Under the pieces are notes generated by a model, which saw only the letters and a list, made by a program, of their open reading frames with translations, made no database searches and was not told the origin of the DNA. A stretch of 64,000 nt of DNA from Caprimulgus europaeus (lineage: Eukaryota; Chordata; Aves; Caprimulgiformes; Caprimulgidae). The position numbers and the translations under genes are program-made. Shown in pieces: positions 28,347 to 41,112 of this stretch (position 1 is the first letter of the stretch; each line of letters opens with the position of its first letter). The stretch spans positions 1,136,001 to 1,200,000 of the forward strand of contig OU015542.1 of the NCBI GenBank assembly GCA_907165065.1, given 5' to 3'.

Positions 28347-29284
28347 ACTACGCCTTCCTTTCCTTTTGCAAGACCTTCAGCTCTTCTCCCAAAATCTCCC
28401 TTCATTTGGCCCAAGGTTGCACATTCCTTCCCAGTTCCTCACAGCTCAGAGCCACAGCGTTTCTCCAAGAGCTCTAATTCAATTACAGCTTCATGAAATA
28501 TTTCAGTTAGTCTTTGAACTCTTTGCTGGAATTTGTATTTAGCAAAAACTGGATTTGTTTCTCTATTAGAGGCACTTCCTACATATGAGGACGAGTTCCC
28601 ACTGCACTAGCCTTCTGGTCGTCCCGTTGCCACTTACAAAAGGTGACACCTCTTTTTTAATGCTTTTCTCCCATTGCTCTAGAGGACGAAGCAGCTCCCA
28701 TTTTCTTCTTGGGGTCTGCTCTGTGCAGAGCCTCAGAAGCAAACCATGATTGTCAACCAAGAATATGATTCATAATGCGAGTACTTAATGCATGATTTTT
28801 CCAATCCCATTTTTTTCCCTCTGCAGTCCAGATGCACAGGAGCCAGTAATGTCGTGTGCTGCTGGAAAGTGTTTGGTTCTGCCACAGAGAAATATCTACC
28901 ATCTGCTTTACAAATGAGGACCATAAAGAGTTTCACAGGACAACTCTCCCTTCCAGCTGCTTGCTTTGACTCTGAGCATATGATTGAGTCAGGTAAAAAC
29001 AGCCTCTGTCTGGGCAGGAGTTGTCCAAGAGGGCAGGGTGCCAACCAAGAGTCAAGATGAACGTGAAGGAAAGGAACATATTCTGCTATAAAACTCCCTT
29101 AGCTCCACCAAGGTTGCATGTGGAAACATGCTGGCTTATAGAAGAGATTTTTCTTCTTTTTACTTTGGCTGTAGAGGTAAAACCTGTGTGAACTGTCACT
29201 AGGGAAGAGGATAGGCTTTGATATAGCTCTCCTGTCCTCAAGTCCTTTTCAGATTTGTCCAAAGCTTCTCTCCTTGCAAGCGGT

Positions 29285-29323
29285 GAAGAGTGAAAGCATC
29301 CTCTGAGCTCGGCAGTGGTGTGC
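29285..29323 (+). repeat. 39-base exact direct repeat, copy 1
   Basis: Identical over 39 bases to 30668-30706 (starts GAAGAGTGAAAGCATCCTCT, ends GCAGTGGTGTGC). The flanks do not match, and it is not part of any CR1 or LTR that I recognise. Confidence 0.9.
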
Positions 29324-30667
29324 TGATTGCAAATGGACAGAGAGACCTGAATGGGGAAAGATGGCAAATATTAGTGAAGCGGGGTAACATATAAATCCAA
29401 GCCATAGGGGTTGGCTTTTGGGTGCTGGATCGAAATTTTGGATCTTAGAGATGGAATGTGGGGAATGTTCTATGGGATGTGAAACTTGTCAGGTGCCATT
29501 TCTCCATGTCATCGCTTCATGCTCTTGCACAGGTCAGCCAGCTCTCCACCTTCGGGCCATGATGAAAAAAAGAAACCTAAAAGGCAGGGCTTTGGAAACA
29601 GTTTTCTAAAGGAAAGCCAGGCTGGTACACTCGAGATGCACTCAGCCGTGGTACTCAACTGTAAAGCCTGTTGTCCCAGAAGGAAGAGCTCCATCCCTCC
29701 TTTCTCACCTGCAGCCTGATGCAGCAAGACCCAGCTCCACCTAGATTTGACACTTTGGCTTATCGACTTGATGCTGCTCTATATCCTCTTGCTTTTGCAG
29801 GAGAAAAATCCTCTAAATCTCTAGGTAAATAGGACCTACTGCCTTTCTATAATACTTTTACAGTTTTCTGAGCGCTCTGGAGATGAGCATTACTGAGAGT
29901 GGGCCTGGCGTTGTGCAGAGCAAACTTGCCATCTAGTGGGTGAGGGCTTATCTGCAGAGGTGGCTCGGGTTTCATTGCCGCAAGAGTCACCAGAGTAGGA
30001 TTGATCATTAATGGGTACCATCTAAAAGGGAGAGCTTGCACTTAACCTAGCCTTTGGGGTGAGAAGAGCACCTTCCCACAACCACTGATGCTCTACATCT
30101 GCTAAATACAATGTGCCTGGATGCCCAATTTTAGCTCCAAAATTGCTTTTAGCCCACAAATATTAGGCAAGGTGAATCCTGTGTGCATGGTCAGAGGCAG
30201 TAAAAGGCCACAGGACCCTGTCCTTGGGATTTACCATCTGTCTAAAGCTTTTTCAGGGGGGCTCTGTGCCTGCACCTGGAGCTCCAGCGCAGGGTTAAGT
30301 GACTGCAGAGATTCTCTTATTGATTGCCTAATTGCCATATTTTTCATAGACCTAATTAAAGTGAGAACTCTGCATATTTCTAACACCCATTATCTACATC
30401 TCCTGCAGGTAACTGGATTTTAAAATAAAAACAAACTCTCTTCTTTTGGCAGCTCTTACAAATTCGCAGTGCATGAAGCTGGGTTCCCTGCACCGTTAGT
30501 GCAGAGTCCCTCCATTAAAGGCCCTCAAGGGTGCCCAGACTAAAATGTCATGAGGTGGCTGCTGTTTCACAACTATATCTTCTGTTGACTATCCCAACTC
30601 TGGAGAGGATTTGGCAGATACTATAATTTGCTGTCCTTTGGTACAGTAAGCATCAGCAATTCTCCAG

Positions 30668-30706
30668 GAAGAGTGAAAGCATCCTCTGAGCTCGGCAGTG
30701 GTGTGC
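30668..30706 (+). repeat. 39-base exact direct repeat, copy 2
   Basis: Partner of 29285-29323, about 1.4 kb away in the same orientation. Both stay open on the minus strand, reading HTTAELRGCFHSS. Confidence 0.9.
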
Positions 30707-31589
30707 AGAAGCAGGTCCCTCTTCTTATCCATGGTCCCATGGAGCAACCAGGACAAATTTGGGTTGCACAAGTGCCACAGGGCTGCAGAAGAGTAGGATT
30801 TTATCACCCAAGCAGATGTGCAAGAGTTCTTTAGCAGTAACACACAAATCAGGAGTTACTGAGCGGAGAGAGGCTCTCATCTGCAAATTCCAGAGCCATT
30901 TGTGCCCCATAAAATGCAAAGGCAAGTTTTAAGTGAGATGCAGAGTTGGGTAAAAGTCCTTCTCACACTGCAAGCATGAATTTTATTGGGTGTCAGCTTA
31001 TTACTGGCTTTTGCCTATCGTAAAAACAACTCTGGAAAATCATTTAAATGTTTTATTGAAGTTGCTAAGAGAAAAGGAATAAACAGTTAATACATTGGAA
31101 TATTAAGCGGTAAGGCTCTTCATCTGATGGCAGCTATTATTCTCATTCTCTTGAGCCCTAAAGAGCTTTTCTGGCCAAGAACCTATTGTTTGACAGTCTT
31201 TCAGATCTGGAACTGGTTTCAAGAGGGGATAAGAGAAATCGGAGAATTAGCAGTATAAACAGAGAAGCAGGTAGGGGCTGTGAGGGTGAACGGTGCTTGT
31301 CCTGGGGCACGGGAAGGAGACACTAAAAACAGATGAAGGTAGGAGATCTCGGGGTCTTTGCCTTTACCAAACCAATGACCTACACATGTCTTTTTATGGG
31401 CTGATCCACCTCCATCCTCCCCACACCACAGCAGCCCTCCCATGGGAAGGGATGTAGGATCCAGGGCTGTTTTGTGAAAATGGGATTGCTCTGTGTGCCT
31501 CAGTTTCCCTATCCCAAGCTTCTGAGCTGGTCTGCACTGGGCGTGTTGGCACGTGGGGTTGGTCCCATGCATGAGGGGTGATCCAAGGG

Positions 31590-32580
31590 GAAATGGATAA
31601 TTTTTTCCTCAAGGGGTGATTCTTTTATTTTCTTATTTATATTTTCTTCTTTCCCTTTTCCAATTTTTGGTCATTCTTTTCCCCCTGAGGACTGAATTGT
31701 CATTAGCTTCCTTTTGGTTTTCCTCTTTTTTTTTTTTTTGTGGCACAAGCAGAAATGGAGCCACGTGCAGCTATCATCATCCTACCCACTGGTGGGGAAG
31801 ATAATTTTTTTGTCTACTCTTTTTTTCTAGATCTCCTTTCTGCCCAGGAAGGCCGGGAAACACCTCTTTGTTTCTTTTCCACCTACTGATAGTTCCCTGT
31901 TTTGACCAAAAAGATTTAATATTTTCTTCCATTACCTTTTTCCCCTTGGATTTGCTTGATTTTTTTCATTCTTAATGAAAACCACCCTCGCTACTTTTTC
32001 TTATTTTCCTATCAGAAGATCAGCTTCCATGAAATATATTTTTTTCTCATTTACACAGTTCTTCTAATTGATTCTCTTCTTTTTCCCTCTCTTTTCTCAT
32101 GCTTTCTAGTTTTTTTCAATGAAGCATGTTGAAGTTTGGGGTTTTTTTTCCCAGATTTTCAACTTTTTAACTTCACTTTTTCTTTGGGCCAAAGCAAGGG
32201 GATTTTCTCTCTATTTCTCCTCACGGGGGTCAGAAAGCAGGGCATTTCGCTGCACTGCTGCTCCGTATGTGTTAAATTCCTTACGCCGCACCAGGGCAGC
32301 AACAGCCTTTATCTCATTTATTATCTTTTTTTTTTCCTCTGATGGATAAAATGGTGGTAAACAGAATTTCTCATTCATTTCCCATCATTTTTCTTCTTTT
32401 TTTTCCTATATATATCCCTCCCGTGGAACAACATATCAGTGGCTTCCTCTCATTTTTCTTTTCTTTTTTACTTTAGCTTTCTATCCAGTTTCAAATGTCT
32501 CCCAAGCGGCAACAAGGTTTTTTGCCCCCACTTAGGTGAGTGGTTTTTGTTTTTTCTTTTCTCTTTTCACGGGAGATGGA
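31590..32580. repeat. pyrimidine-rich (T/C) tract region
   Basis: Nearly 1 kb in which the plus strand is dominated by T and C with many T runs. It is interrupted by more balanced patches near 31740-31800 and 32215-32300. No unit period or known element was recognised. A shorter tract of the same kind lies at 44875-44990. Confidence 0.6.
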
Positions 32581-33239
32581 ACAAAAACAGTCCTGATGGG
32601 GGGAAAGCCATGAACAACCCCACACTCTTCACACAAGTCTCCTGGCAGGATAGACCATGCCCAGCATAGAGGGTTCCTGTCCAGAGGCTCATTTTTAAAT
32701 CCCTACTTGCTGAAAGCCATGAGGACACATAAGAATTTCACAATATGCTCTAGATACGTGTGCAGACCTTGGAGCATTTTGGACAATCTCTTGCTGGGAC
32801 GTCTGTCAATGGGGTTGGGAAGGCACAAGGACAAGGCAGGGTTTGCTGCTCATTTGGAAACGGCTCTCAAAGGGCTGGTAAGAGGAGTGTTTTCTTTTTC
32901 TCAAAACACCTTGGGGGTTATTAAATAAAAAATAAGTATTTGCAACGAGTAAATGAATGAGGCAAATCTGTGTAGACTTCTCTTCCCACAGCTCCATAGG
33001 AAGGATGGGAGTTGCAGGCCATCACCAAAGGTTACTGACTACCCAACATTTTCCACAAAAAATGGGGAAGAAATCAGTAGAAAAAATAAACAGGTCTGAA
33101 CATCCACCTTCTCCCCCATCCCTGAGGGAGTAGCTGGGCAAGCCTCTGCAAGGAAGCCATCTCTGGCTCTTCAGTTTTCTCCAGTGGGGAAATGCCAACA
33201 GCAGCACAGGCACATCTCCGTTTGTCTGTTCTCACTCGC

Positions 33240-35590
33240 AGGTTCCTGGGGATAATGCGGTTTGGTCAGAAAAGTTGCTTCAGATTAAACAGTTTTTTCT
33301 AGAAGGTTTGGGAATTAATATATATGAGAGAACATTCCCTGCTGTATGACCATGCTTCTGCAAGAATTGGGGTGCATTAGCAATGTGAGTAGAAAACCTC
33401 TTGTTGGTTGGTGCTCTCCAACACCAGCAAGACTTAATTGCCATAAATCAAAAATGTTTGGTTAATTACTGTCAATTCCTCCAAGACGGTGGAAATTATT
33501 GGAAACTTTGATTAATCCCTATTACCTAGAATTGATGGGAAATCTTTGCTAAAACCCACCAATGCCTCTGCTCAGCCACTGCTACTCACAATGCATTAGG
33601 ACATGGGGTATGAGCCCAAAACAAAAATCTTCACTAAAATTCATTAGAAAGCTGAGAAAATGTGGGTGTGACTCATCATCAACTTCATTGCTCAAAACTG
33701 CCAGGAATAAGGAGAGTGTCTTATCAAGAATAAAAGCAGATATCCTGATTATAGACACTGATTTGGGATCTGATCAATGTCTATAAATATCTGAAGTGTG
33801 GGGGCCAAATGGATGGGGCCGGGCTCTTTTTGGTGGTGCCCAGTGTCAGGACAAGGGACACAAACTGGAACACTGGATATTGCAGAAAAACTGAAGGAAA
33901 AACTTCTTTCCTGTGAGGGTGCCGGAGCCCTGGGCCAGGCTGCCCAGAGAGGGTGTGGAGTCTCCATCTCTGGAGATGTTCAAACCCACCTGGACACTTT
34001 CCTGTGCAACCTGGTGTAGGGAACCTGCTTTGGCAGGGGGGTTGGACTGGATGATCTCCTGAGGTCCCTTCCAACCCCACCAGTCTGGGATTCTGTGATA
34101 CCCTGTAGAGACAATGGCATTTATCACCATAATTACACATATTTCTACTGTATTAGTGACCTCAGTAATTCACCCTCACAGGAAGACACACATCCTGCCT
34201 TCATGTCAGTCAACCAGCATACAACAAAATTAGTTTCCAGCCACAATCGTGTCCTTTTGAATGGAAATATTAAGAGGCATTGGCTGGAAATCCTAGGAAT
34301 GCTGGGAATTAAAATGTTCCTGATCAACAATCATTAGCTCCCATTTCCCCAGGAAAGGGTAGAATTCCTCATCATCTGCACAAACCACCTCCAATTAGTT
34401 GATATGGTCCAAAGAGAACGAAGCAGCTTGAGACAAATACACCACCAATTGACTGCCAGTGCCCCAGCCATAAATAATAATGGGAGTTGTCTGTTGTAAG
34501 TCCAAAAAGCATCTAATAAATCTAATTACCTAGAAATTAAGAGAATTAATCAGCATAACAGAAGCCTAGTCCTGCTTAACAACAATACCAGTCATCCCAT
34601 GCAAATCAGATTATGCTTTATCAAAAATTGTGTACTTGATGAAACTCTTCAGGACCAGTGGGAACTGATCACAGTAGCCAGAGGAATGTAAGAAACACAA
34701 GAAACAGGCTGTTGGGCAGGTGGATTTCTCAAGGTCATGTTTTTGTCATGAGATGAGCAGGTCTCCACCACCAAAAGCAGAACTTCCTTTCCATCAGAGC
34801 TACCTTCTGTGAGCAAAATACTCTTTGCTCCTTGCAACATTTAGAGGGGTTTAGGAACACAATGGGTTAGCAAAACTGAACAGCTACAGCTCATCCTGAT
34901 AGTCACAAACACTCTAGAAATAGTGGGAGATAGTGCAGGTAAAAAATGCTGCTGATTAAGTAGCACCCGGCAGATATTATTGGAATTAGATAGTAGACAA
35001 CAAATATGCTTTTAGTGAAGCAGTACTACACACTGCATTACTGTATGACACCAATAACTAACCAGGAGAAAAAAAAAAAAGCCTTTTACAGGCTGATATT
35101 TTCTCAGAATAATTGAAATTAATCAGCAGATGGTAAATGTACTTCTATAAAATCACCATGCTCCACATTCCCTATTGATTGGCTGGAGTTAGTAATGATA
35201 ATCAAAGGAATACGGCTGATTAACCATATTGTCCAGGAATAGTGGGAATTAATTAATTAATACAAGGCAGGCACATTTTTATTTAGTCAATGCTGACTAG
35301 GAGCTGTGGGTATTTCTCATCATAAGCAGAAATTCTCTGCTTACCTGGCACTTCCTAGGAAACTGCTATGATCAAATGTGACTAAAATTAACTACCACCC
35401 CCAAAAAACCAGCCAAAGCACCAGACTGTATCAGCATAAAATAAATATATCTTCAATTAGGCACTACCTATAATTCATACAAATGATGGGAGTCTTTACC
35501 ACAAATTCAAATGCTTCTGATTAACCAGCATGGCTTAAGAATCAGGATAATTAAGGAGCAGGAGGTAGATATATGCAATATAGATAATTA
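33240..35590. repeat. degenerate quasi-periodic AT-rich repeat
   Basis: Variants of a motif like TAGGAATxxTGGGAATTAAT and GCTTCTGATTAACCAGCATGG recur many times. Examples are at 33308, 33526, 34290, 34485, 34535, 34910, 34975, 35105, 35235 and 35515. Spacing is irregular, roughly 50-80 bp. This looks like an old minisatellite worn by point change, interrupted by a CR1 at 33765-34100. Similar motifs may go on to about 36830. Confidence 0.45.
33765..34100 (+). mobile_element. CR1 LINE 3' fragment inside the quasi-periodic repeat
   Basis: Begins GGGATCTGATCAATGTCTAT and ends CAGTCTGGGATTCTGTGATA. The copy is well preserved and interrupts the degenerate AT-rich repeat of 33.2-35.6 kb, so it is younger than that repeat. 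Confidence 0.9.
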
Positions 35591-35730
35591 AACACCCTTA
35601 TCCTCCATTCCCCGGGCTGGCTGATGTTCCTACTGCAGACCAGCTGAACTCCTTCCTCCCAGTCTCCTGTCCAGTCCCCATGGATGCTCTGAGCCTTTGA
35701 GACTAAAGCCTCTTCTGAGGGACGCTGGAT

Positions 35731-35915
35731 GAGACCCTGGTGCATTTTCCCAGAGAAATTTTGGATTGCCCCCTGCCCCGGAAGTGTTCTCGGCCAGGCT
35801 GGATGAGGCTTTGAGCAACCTGGTCTAGTGGAAGGTGTCCCTGCTGATGGCAGGGGGGTTGGAACTGGGTGAGCTTTAAGGTCCCTTCCAACCCAAACCA
35901 CTGATACTGTGATTG
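35731..35915 (+). mobile_element. CR1 LINE 3' fragment
   Basis: Contains GAAGTGTTCTCGGCCAGGCT, TTGAGCAACCTGGTCTAGTG and GGTCCCTTCCAACCCAAACC. Confidence 0.85.
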
Positions 35916-37210
35916 ATGCTGATCCATGACAGCACCTTCCTCACTTGTGAGCCACTGTCCTGGACAGGTTGGACTTGTTCCCATCATTGGCTCTCCGTCC
36001 TTCAAGTCCAGCCTTGCAAATGGCTTTGCCCACCCCATTTAAAGCCTTGTACCCTTTCTTTCATCTCTGTCTGGTCCTCAGACAAATGGTGGGCAGGTCC
36101 AGCAACTCCAGGCAGCTGGTGGTGTTGGTCCATCCCCAGGCTCAGCTGAGAAGAACTTCAGCCTTTTGCTACCTGGGTCAGGTAGCCACTTGCTTTGACC
36201 TATAACCTTAATGGTCCTGCTCAGTGATGGTACCCATTAGCCAGCTGCATGAGAGAAGATCCAAAAGGCATCTACCTAGCATCAGGAGCAAACACAGAGC
36301 TCCAGCTAACAGTCTTCTAGGGATGCAGACACTTGCAGGTCAGCAATTTCCCAGATGTCTCTGCAATAATTCTACCTAATGGCCCTCACCTGTAACTCGT
36401 ACAGAAGGATGGGGACGATGCTTTCCTTGTGACAAACCTCCAATTATGCAGAAGTCTCTAACATGGCCGGGCATGATTATCCTGATGCAACTGCTTCTCG
36501 CTGCTCTGCCTGCAGTTCCCCTTTCAGCAAAGATGAGAACTGCTCACACAAAATGAGGATGCCACCGATTACTCTGCATTTCTCAGAGGGGAGGAATTTA
36601 ATAATCACAAAAGCAAATATATCAGCCATGAACCACAAGCATCTGCAATCCCCAGGCATTAGGAGACGTAGGTAGTTATCTCTAATGGGTGAGCACTCTC
36701 CATAAAAACGTACAAAATCACTCAACAAGAAGGCAAGTGATCTTCCAGCTAAGCAGCACGGCTGCGGGTGGGTGGCTCTGCCAACAAGTAGAAAATATTA
36801 AATTTCAAATGTCAATCTGGGCTCAACTCATTCATCCAAGCAGGAGGTGAGGAGCAGCTTCAGCTTTACCCTCAGGATGCTCAAGGCCACCATAGGCAGT
36901 AGGACTGGGGAGTTCCCAGTACAGGTCTCAAGCCTTCATGGTTCAGCGTGGTCATCCCACCACCACTGTTACCAAAGTCCCTGCTTGCTCCACGTTCCTT
37001 ACGATCACACATAACCCAACCAAAAGACTTCAGTCAACCACCCCAGTCTACCAGGCAAGAATTTTCCTCCTCCTGTAAACACGCAGTGATGTCAGAGCTG
37101 CTTCCCTGACCTATGCAGAGCTGGATACATATTATATTATTATAGTGGGTTATTATATTCTTGTTATATATTATATTAGTGTATTTTTACTAATATACTA
37201 GATTTCCATT
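35916..37210. other. no gene seen
   Basis: Single-copy sequence. Motifs like the 33.2-35.6 kb repeat may continue weakly in it. Confidence 0.45.
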
Positions 37211-37515
37211 TTGTATTATATTGCATTATATTGCATTATATTGCATTATATTGCATTATATTGCATTATATTGCATTATATTATATTATATTATATTATA
37301 TTATATTATATTATATTATATTATATTATATTATATTATATTATATTATATTATATTATATTATATTATATTATATTATATTATATTATATTATATTATA
37401 TTATATTATATTATATTATATTATATTATATATTTATTATAATTTTATTTTATTTTATTTTATTTTATTTTATTTTATTTTATTTTATTTTATTTTATTT
37501 TATTTTATTTTATAT
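37211..37515. repeat. compound pentanucleotide microsatellite
   Basis: About 300 bp in period 5, in three blocks: alternating ATTGC/ATTAT units, then a long pure ATTAT block, then from 37441 a pure ATTTT block. Because the period is a multiple of neither 3 nor a stop-containing phase, all three plus frames stay open across it and give meaningless frames of 73-105 codons. Confidence 0.95.
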
Positions 37516-40281
37516 TAATATTGGATGAGAACAACCATTTCTGTTTTTCAGGCCACACATAAGAGTCTCCCAATACCACCCTTACCCCTTCATTACTATC
37601 AAGAATAGCCAGAATCTTTGATTGCTGTTTTTTTTAATATAATTTCAAATTATATTAAGATATCAGTCAGTATTTGTTTCCAAATTGCATGTCATATGTC
37701 ACCATTTCCAGGATGCTGTGTTTCCAGTCCCAGAAACAGAGGCTTTGGGATGGGATGGAGGAGTATGTCAGTGCTGGGACCAGCCCAGACAGGCAGAGGG
37801 GACCATGCACAGTCCTTCCTTCTTGTTTGTCTCTGCTTTTCTTCTTCTAGCTGTCAGTGAGCTGCAGTTTTCAGGTGAAAAGAGTTGGAGTTTTATAGAC
37901 AGTTGGTGTTTTAGGGACATGAATTTTGGGGGGAACTTTTATGCCTTTAAACAGGATAACTCTGGCTGCTGATGCTGATAGGGGTCAGAGCAGTCCTGCA
38001 AAGAAACACTCAAAAAACCTAAAAAAAGCCCTCCCCCCCCCAAAAAAAAAACACCCACAAAAGAAACCCCTTTAACTTAATGACTCCCATGCATGCACAT
38101 TTATCTATATCAGTGACAGAGCAAACAATGTAAATAACAACACTGAAAGATACTTAACAGGTTTTTTCTATAGAAATAAATATTATTTTTTTCTTTTCTC
38201 CTGTTTATTAGAGGAAGGAAAGGCTTGTGAGAGAGGATTTTCAGTCCTTGCAAAGGTCTGTCATCAGAGCTTTTTAAAATAACCAGGAAAATTATAAATA
38301 TATATCGGCTATAATAAAGCAAAATTTTATTACCCCTGTGAGTTACTTCCTAGGCAATCTAAATGACAGGGAATGGCAGAGAAACCAGAATTGCCTGGAT
38401 TGGAAAAGCCCTTTAAGCTCATCGAGTCCAACCATGAACCCAACATTGACCAGTCCCCACTGACCCATGTCCCTCAGCACTGTGTCTACACGACTCTTCA
38501 ATCCCTCCAGGGATGGGGACTCCACCACTGCCCTGGGCAACCCCTTCCAAGGCCTGAGAACCCTTTCAGCAAAGAAATTCTTCCTCACATCCCATCTCAA
38601 CTGCCCTGGCCACAACTGGAGCCCATTTCCTCTTGTCCTGTCCCTTGGTCCTTGGTTGAACAGACCCACCCCCACCTCTCTGCACCCTCCTTTCAAATCG
38701 CAGAGATGATCCCCACACCAGACTTCCATGCATCTCTGCAGAATCCACCTTCTTAGGAATACCAAGGAGAGCCCAGGGCATCGTTAGACCACTGGAAAAA
38801 TGAAGGAAGATCTGGAGCCCACTTAGCAGAAGCAATAGAGTTGAGCACAAAGTTCTGTACCTGTAAATATAGCTATAAGGGTGACACAAGTATTATGATG
38901 AAATAATCAAAACTATGCAGAAGAATAAATAGTTCAAGGTCTGTAGTAGTAAGAGCTGTCCTGTTCCAGACAGGTTTTTAAGCAGACAATAGCCCAAAAG
39001 ATGAAGTGTGTAGCTGGGTAAACTGAACCATCATCTGAACTGAACCACCATCTGACACATCAAAACCCTCAGCCTGGGTGAAAGATCAGCTAGTATCAAA
39101 ATAGTAGTAGAAGTGAAGGATTTAAGAGATCACATATCTACCTGGATTTTTTATTATGTGAAAATATGGAAGTCTTTTCCTTTTAAACCTTCTATTTTTA
39201 TAAGAAAGCAAAACCAAAAAAAAAAAAAAGCCTTAAATAAATAGTTGAGAGATGGAGTCCTGCTAGGCTTTGCTTAGCTCAGGTTTTCCCTGCCACCATG
39301 AGAACTGGAAGCATAACATTTTGGGTTTTTTTTTTAATAGAAAAATATCAACTCATACATAAGGATGAGTCCCAAGCATCTCCAGCAAGGGGAAAAGCTC
39401 TATCCACACACCCACTATCATCACAGTAAAAATAGTGACAGCTGCCAACTGCTGGAATTAGCTTCCCAGATTACAAATATGAGTTTTCCTTGGGATTCTC
39501 CTTGTGCTATGGGGCTTTTCCCCCCTGTTTTAATTTCCTTTTTATATAGAAGGCAGAGGTGAATGTTTGTTGTGTGTTTTTTCATATATTTTTAATTGCA
39601 TCTGACAGCAAGGATTATATTTTTGGCTCACCAGAGGGTATATGGAAACCATGTACCAGCCTTGGGCAGGTCACTGGGGAGCAGCAGCCTGGGGCTGCTT
39701 CTTGGGTCACCATTAAAAGACTGGTGACACAAAGAGCACAAAAGAAATTACCAGTTCAGTTCTGCACCCTGATTGAAATGAGTTATGCCATAAAAAAACC
39801 TGAAGATGTGATGCTATTCTGTGGCAGGAGTGAGTGATGAGCAGCTTTCACCCAGGGATTTTTAAATAGAGTGTTTTCATTCCTAGCAGCTTTTCTACAG
39901 CAATTTCTGTTAAACTTCTCCTCCTGTTGAAAAAAAAGGGCTTTTTGTTACTCAGACCATTTTATTTTTGAAAGCTCTTCCTTACATCTTCCCCATAATC
40001 CAGACCTCCTCACACCCCAATAAGAATTCAGTGCCAGTTCTGGTGCTGGCAGTGAGTGATTTCCCGATTCGTGCTCTTTGCACCGAGTGATTTTCAATTT
40101 GGAGCAGCTTTGGAAACCTTTAAATAAAAATATATTATCAAAAATTTCAGTCAAGCCTGTGAGGTGAAGGGTCCAACAGCGCTGGGATCCCCAGCCTGAA
40201 CCACGCAGCCCCACAGCCCTCATGTTGTTTAATCCTTGATAATCAAGCTCTCTGAAATCCTCCAGAGATCCTCCCAGAGAG
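37516..40281. other. no gene seen apart from one CR1
   Basis: A C run followed by an A run lies near 38031-38050. Nothing else was recognised outside the CR1 at 38385-38695. Confidence 0.5.
38385..38695 (-). mobile_element. CR1 LINE 3' fragment (CCTGGATTGG subfamily)
   Basis: Antisense end with CCAGAATTGCCTGGATTGGA, CCAACCATGAACCCAACATT and TCAATCCCTCCAGGGATGGG. Nearly the same sequence recurs at 40692 and 55837, a distinct subfamily with three close copies here. Confidence 0.88.
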
Positions 40282-40631
40282 TGATCCTGGAGGAGTGATA
40301 ATCCCAAAACCTAAACTGCAATTCTAGAAGAGAGAGAGCCCAAGAGAGACCTCTCTGGTCAACCCTCATCAATACACTGAACATGATGTGATATGATATA
40401 GAATATCCTATTGGCATATGCAAATGAAAATTTGGGTGTTCTAATTTTACTATGCCCCCTTCCCCCAGTTTCTTCTGCACCTGCAGACCAGCAAAACACA
40501 GGGAGGTTGGAAAGTCCTTGATCTTAGTAACTAAAAACATTGTTATAACAAATCCCACACTGAAACCAAAAGGTGGTGCTGTTCTAGCTGCTAAGAAGAA
40601 AATAAGCTCTATCCTGGCAAAAGCCAGAACA
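40282..40631 (-). mobile_element. ERVL-like LTR fragment (fossil)
   Basis: About 350 bp matching the right-hand part of the 42853-43458 copy, from GATCCTGGAGGAGTGATAAT to GCAAAAGCCAGAACA. The left half is missing and the copy is clearly older than its relatives. Confidence 0.75.
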
Positions 40632-40691
40632 GCCCCATCTCACTGCACTTCCATTTTCAATCTCATCACATCTTCTGCATTACATGTATGT

Positions 40692-41112
40692 CACAGAATC
40701 TCAGAATTGCCTGGATTAGAAAAGCCCTTAAAGCTCATCAAATCCAACCATGAACCCAACACTGACCAGTCCCCCACTAACCCCTGTCCCTCAGCACTGT
40801 GTCTACAACAACTCTTCAATCCCTCCAGGGATGGGGACTCCACCCCTGCCTTGGGCAACCCCTTCCAGTGCCTGAGAACCCTTTCAGCAAAGAAATTCTT
40901 CCTCACATCCCATCTCAACTGCCCTGGGCACAACTGGAGCCCATTTCCTCTTGTACTGTCCCTTGGTTGGACAGACCCACCCCCACCTCTCTCCACCCTC
41001 CTGTCAGGGACTTGGACAGAGCCAGAAGGTCTCCCCTCAGCCTCCTTTTCTCCAGGCTCAACACCCCCAGTTCCCTCAGCCGGGAACTCAGCACACTTGT
41101 GCTCCAGATCCA
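40692..41112 (-). mobile_element. CR1 LINE 3' fragment (CCTGGATTGG subfamily)
   Basis: Antisense CR1 from CACAGAATCTCAGAATTGCC to CAGCACACTTGTGCTCCAG. It gives rise, with the LTR fragment before it, to a 443-codon chance open frame on the plus strand. Confidence 0.88.

Noticed and set aside
28072-28542. 156-codon plus-strand frame
   Set aside because: Mostly antisense CR1 sequence.
37211-37528. Ile/Tyr-repeat frames of 73-105 codons
   Set aside because: Translation of the pentanucleotide microsatellite in all three phases.
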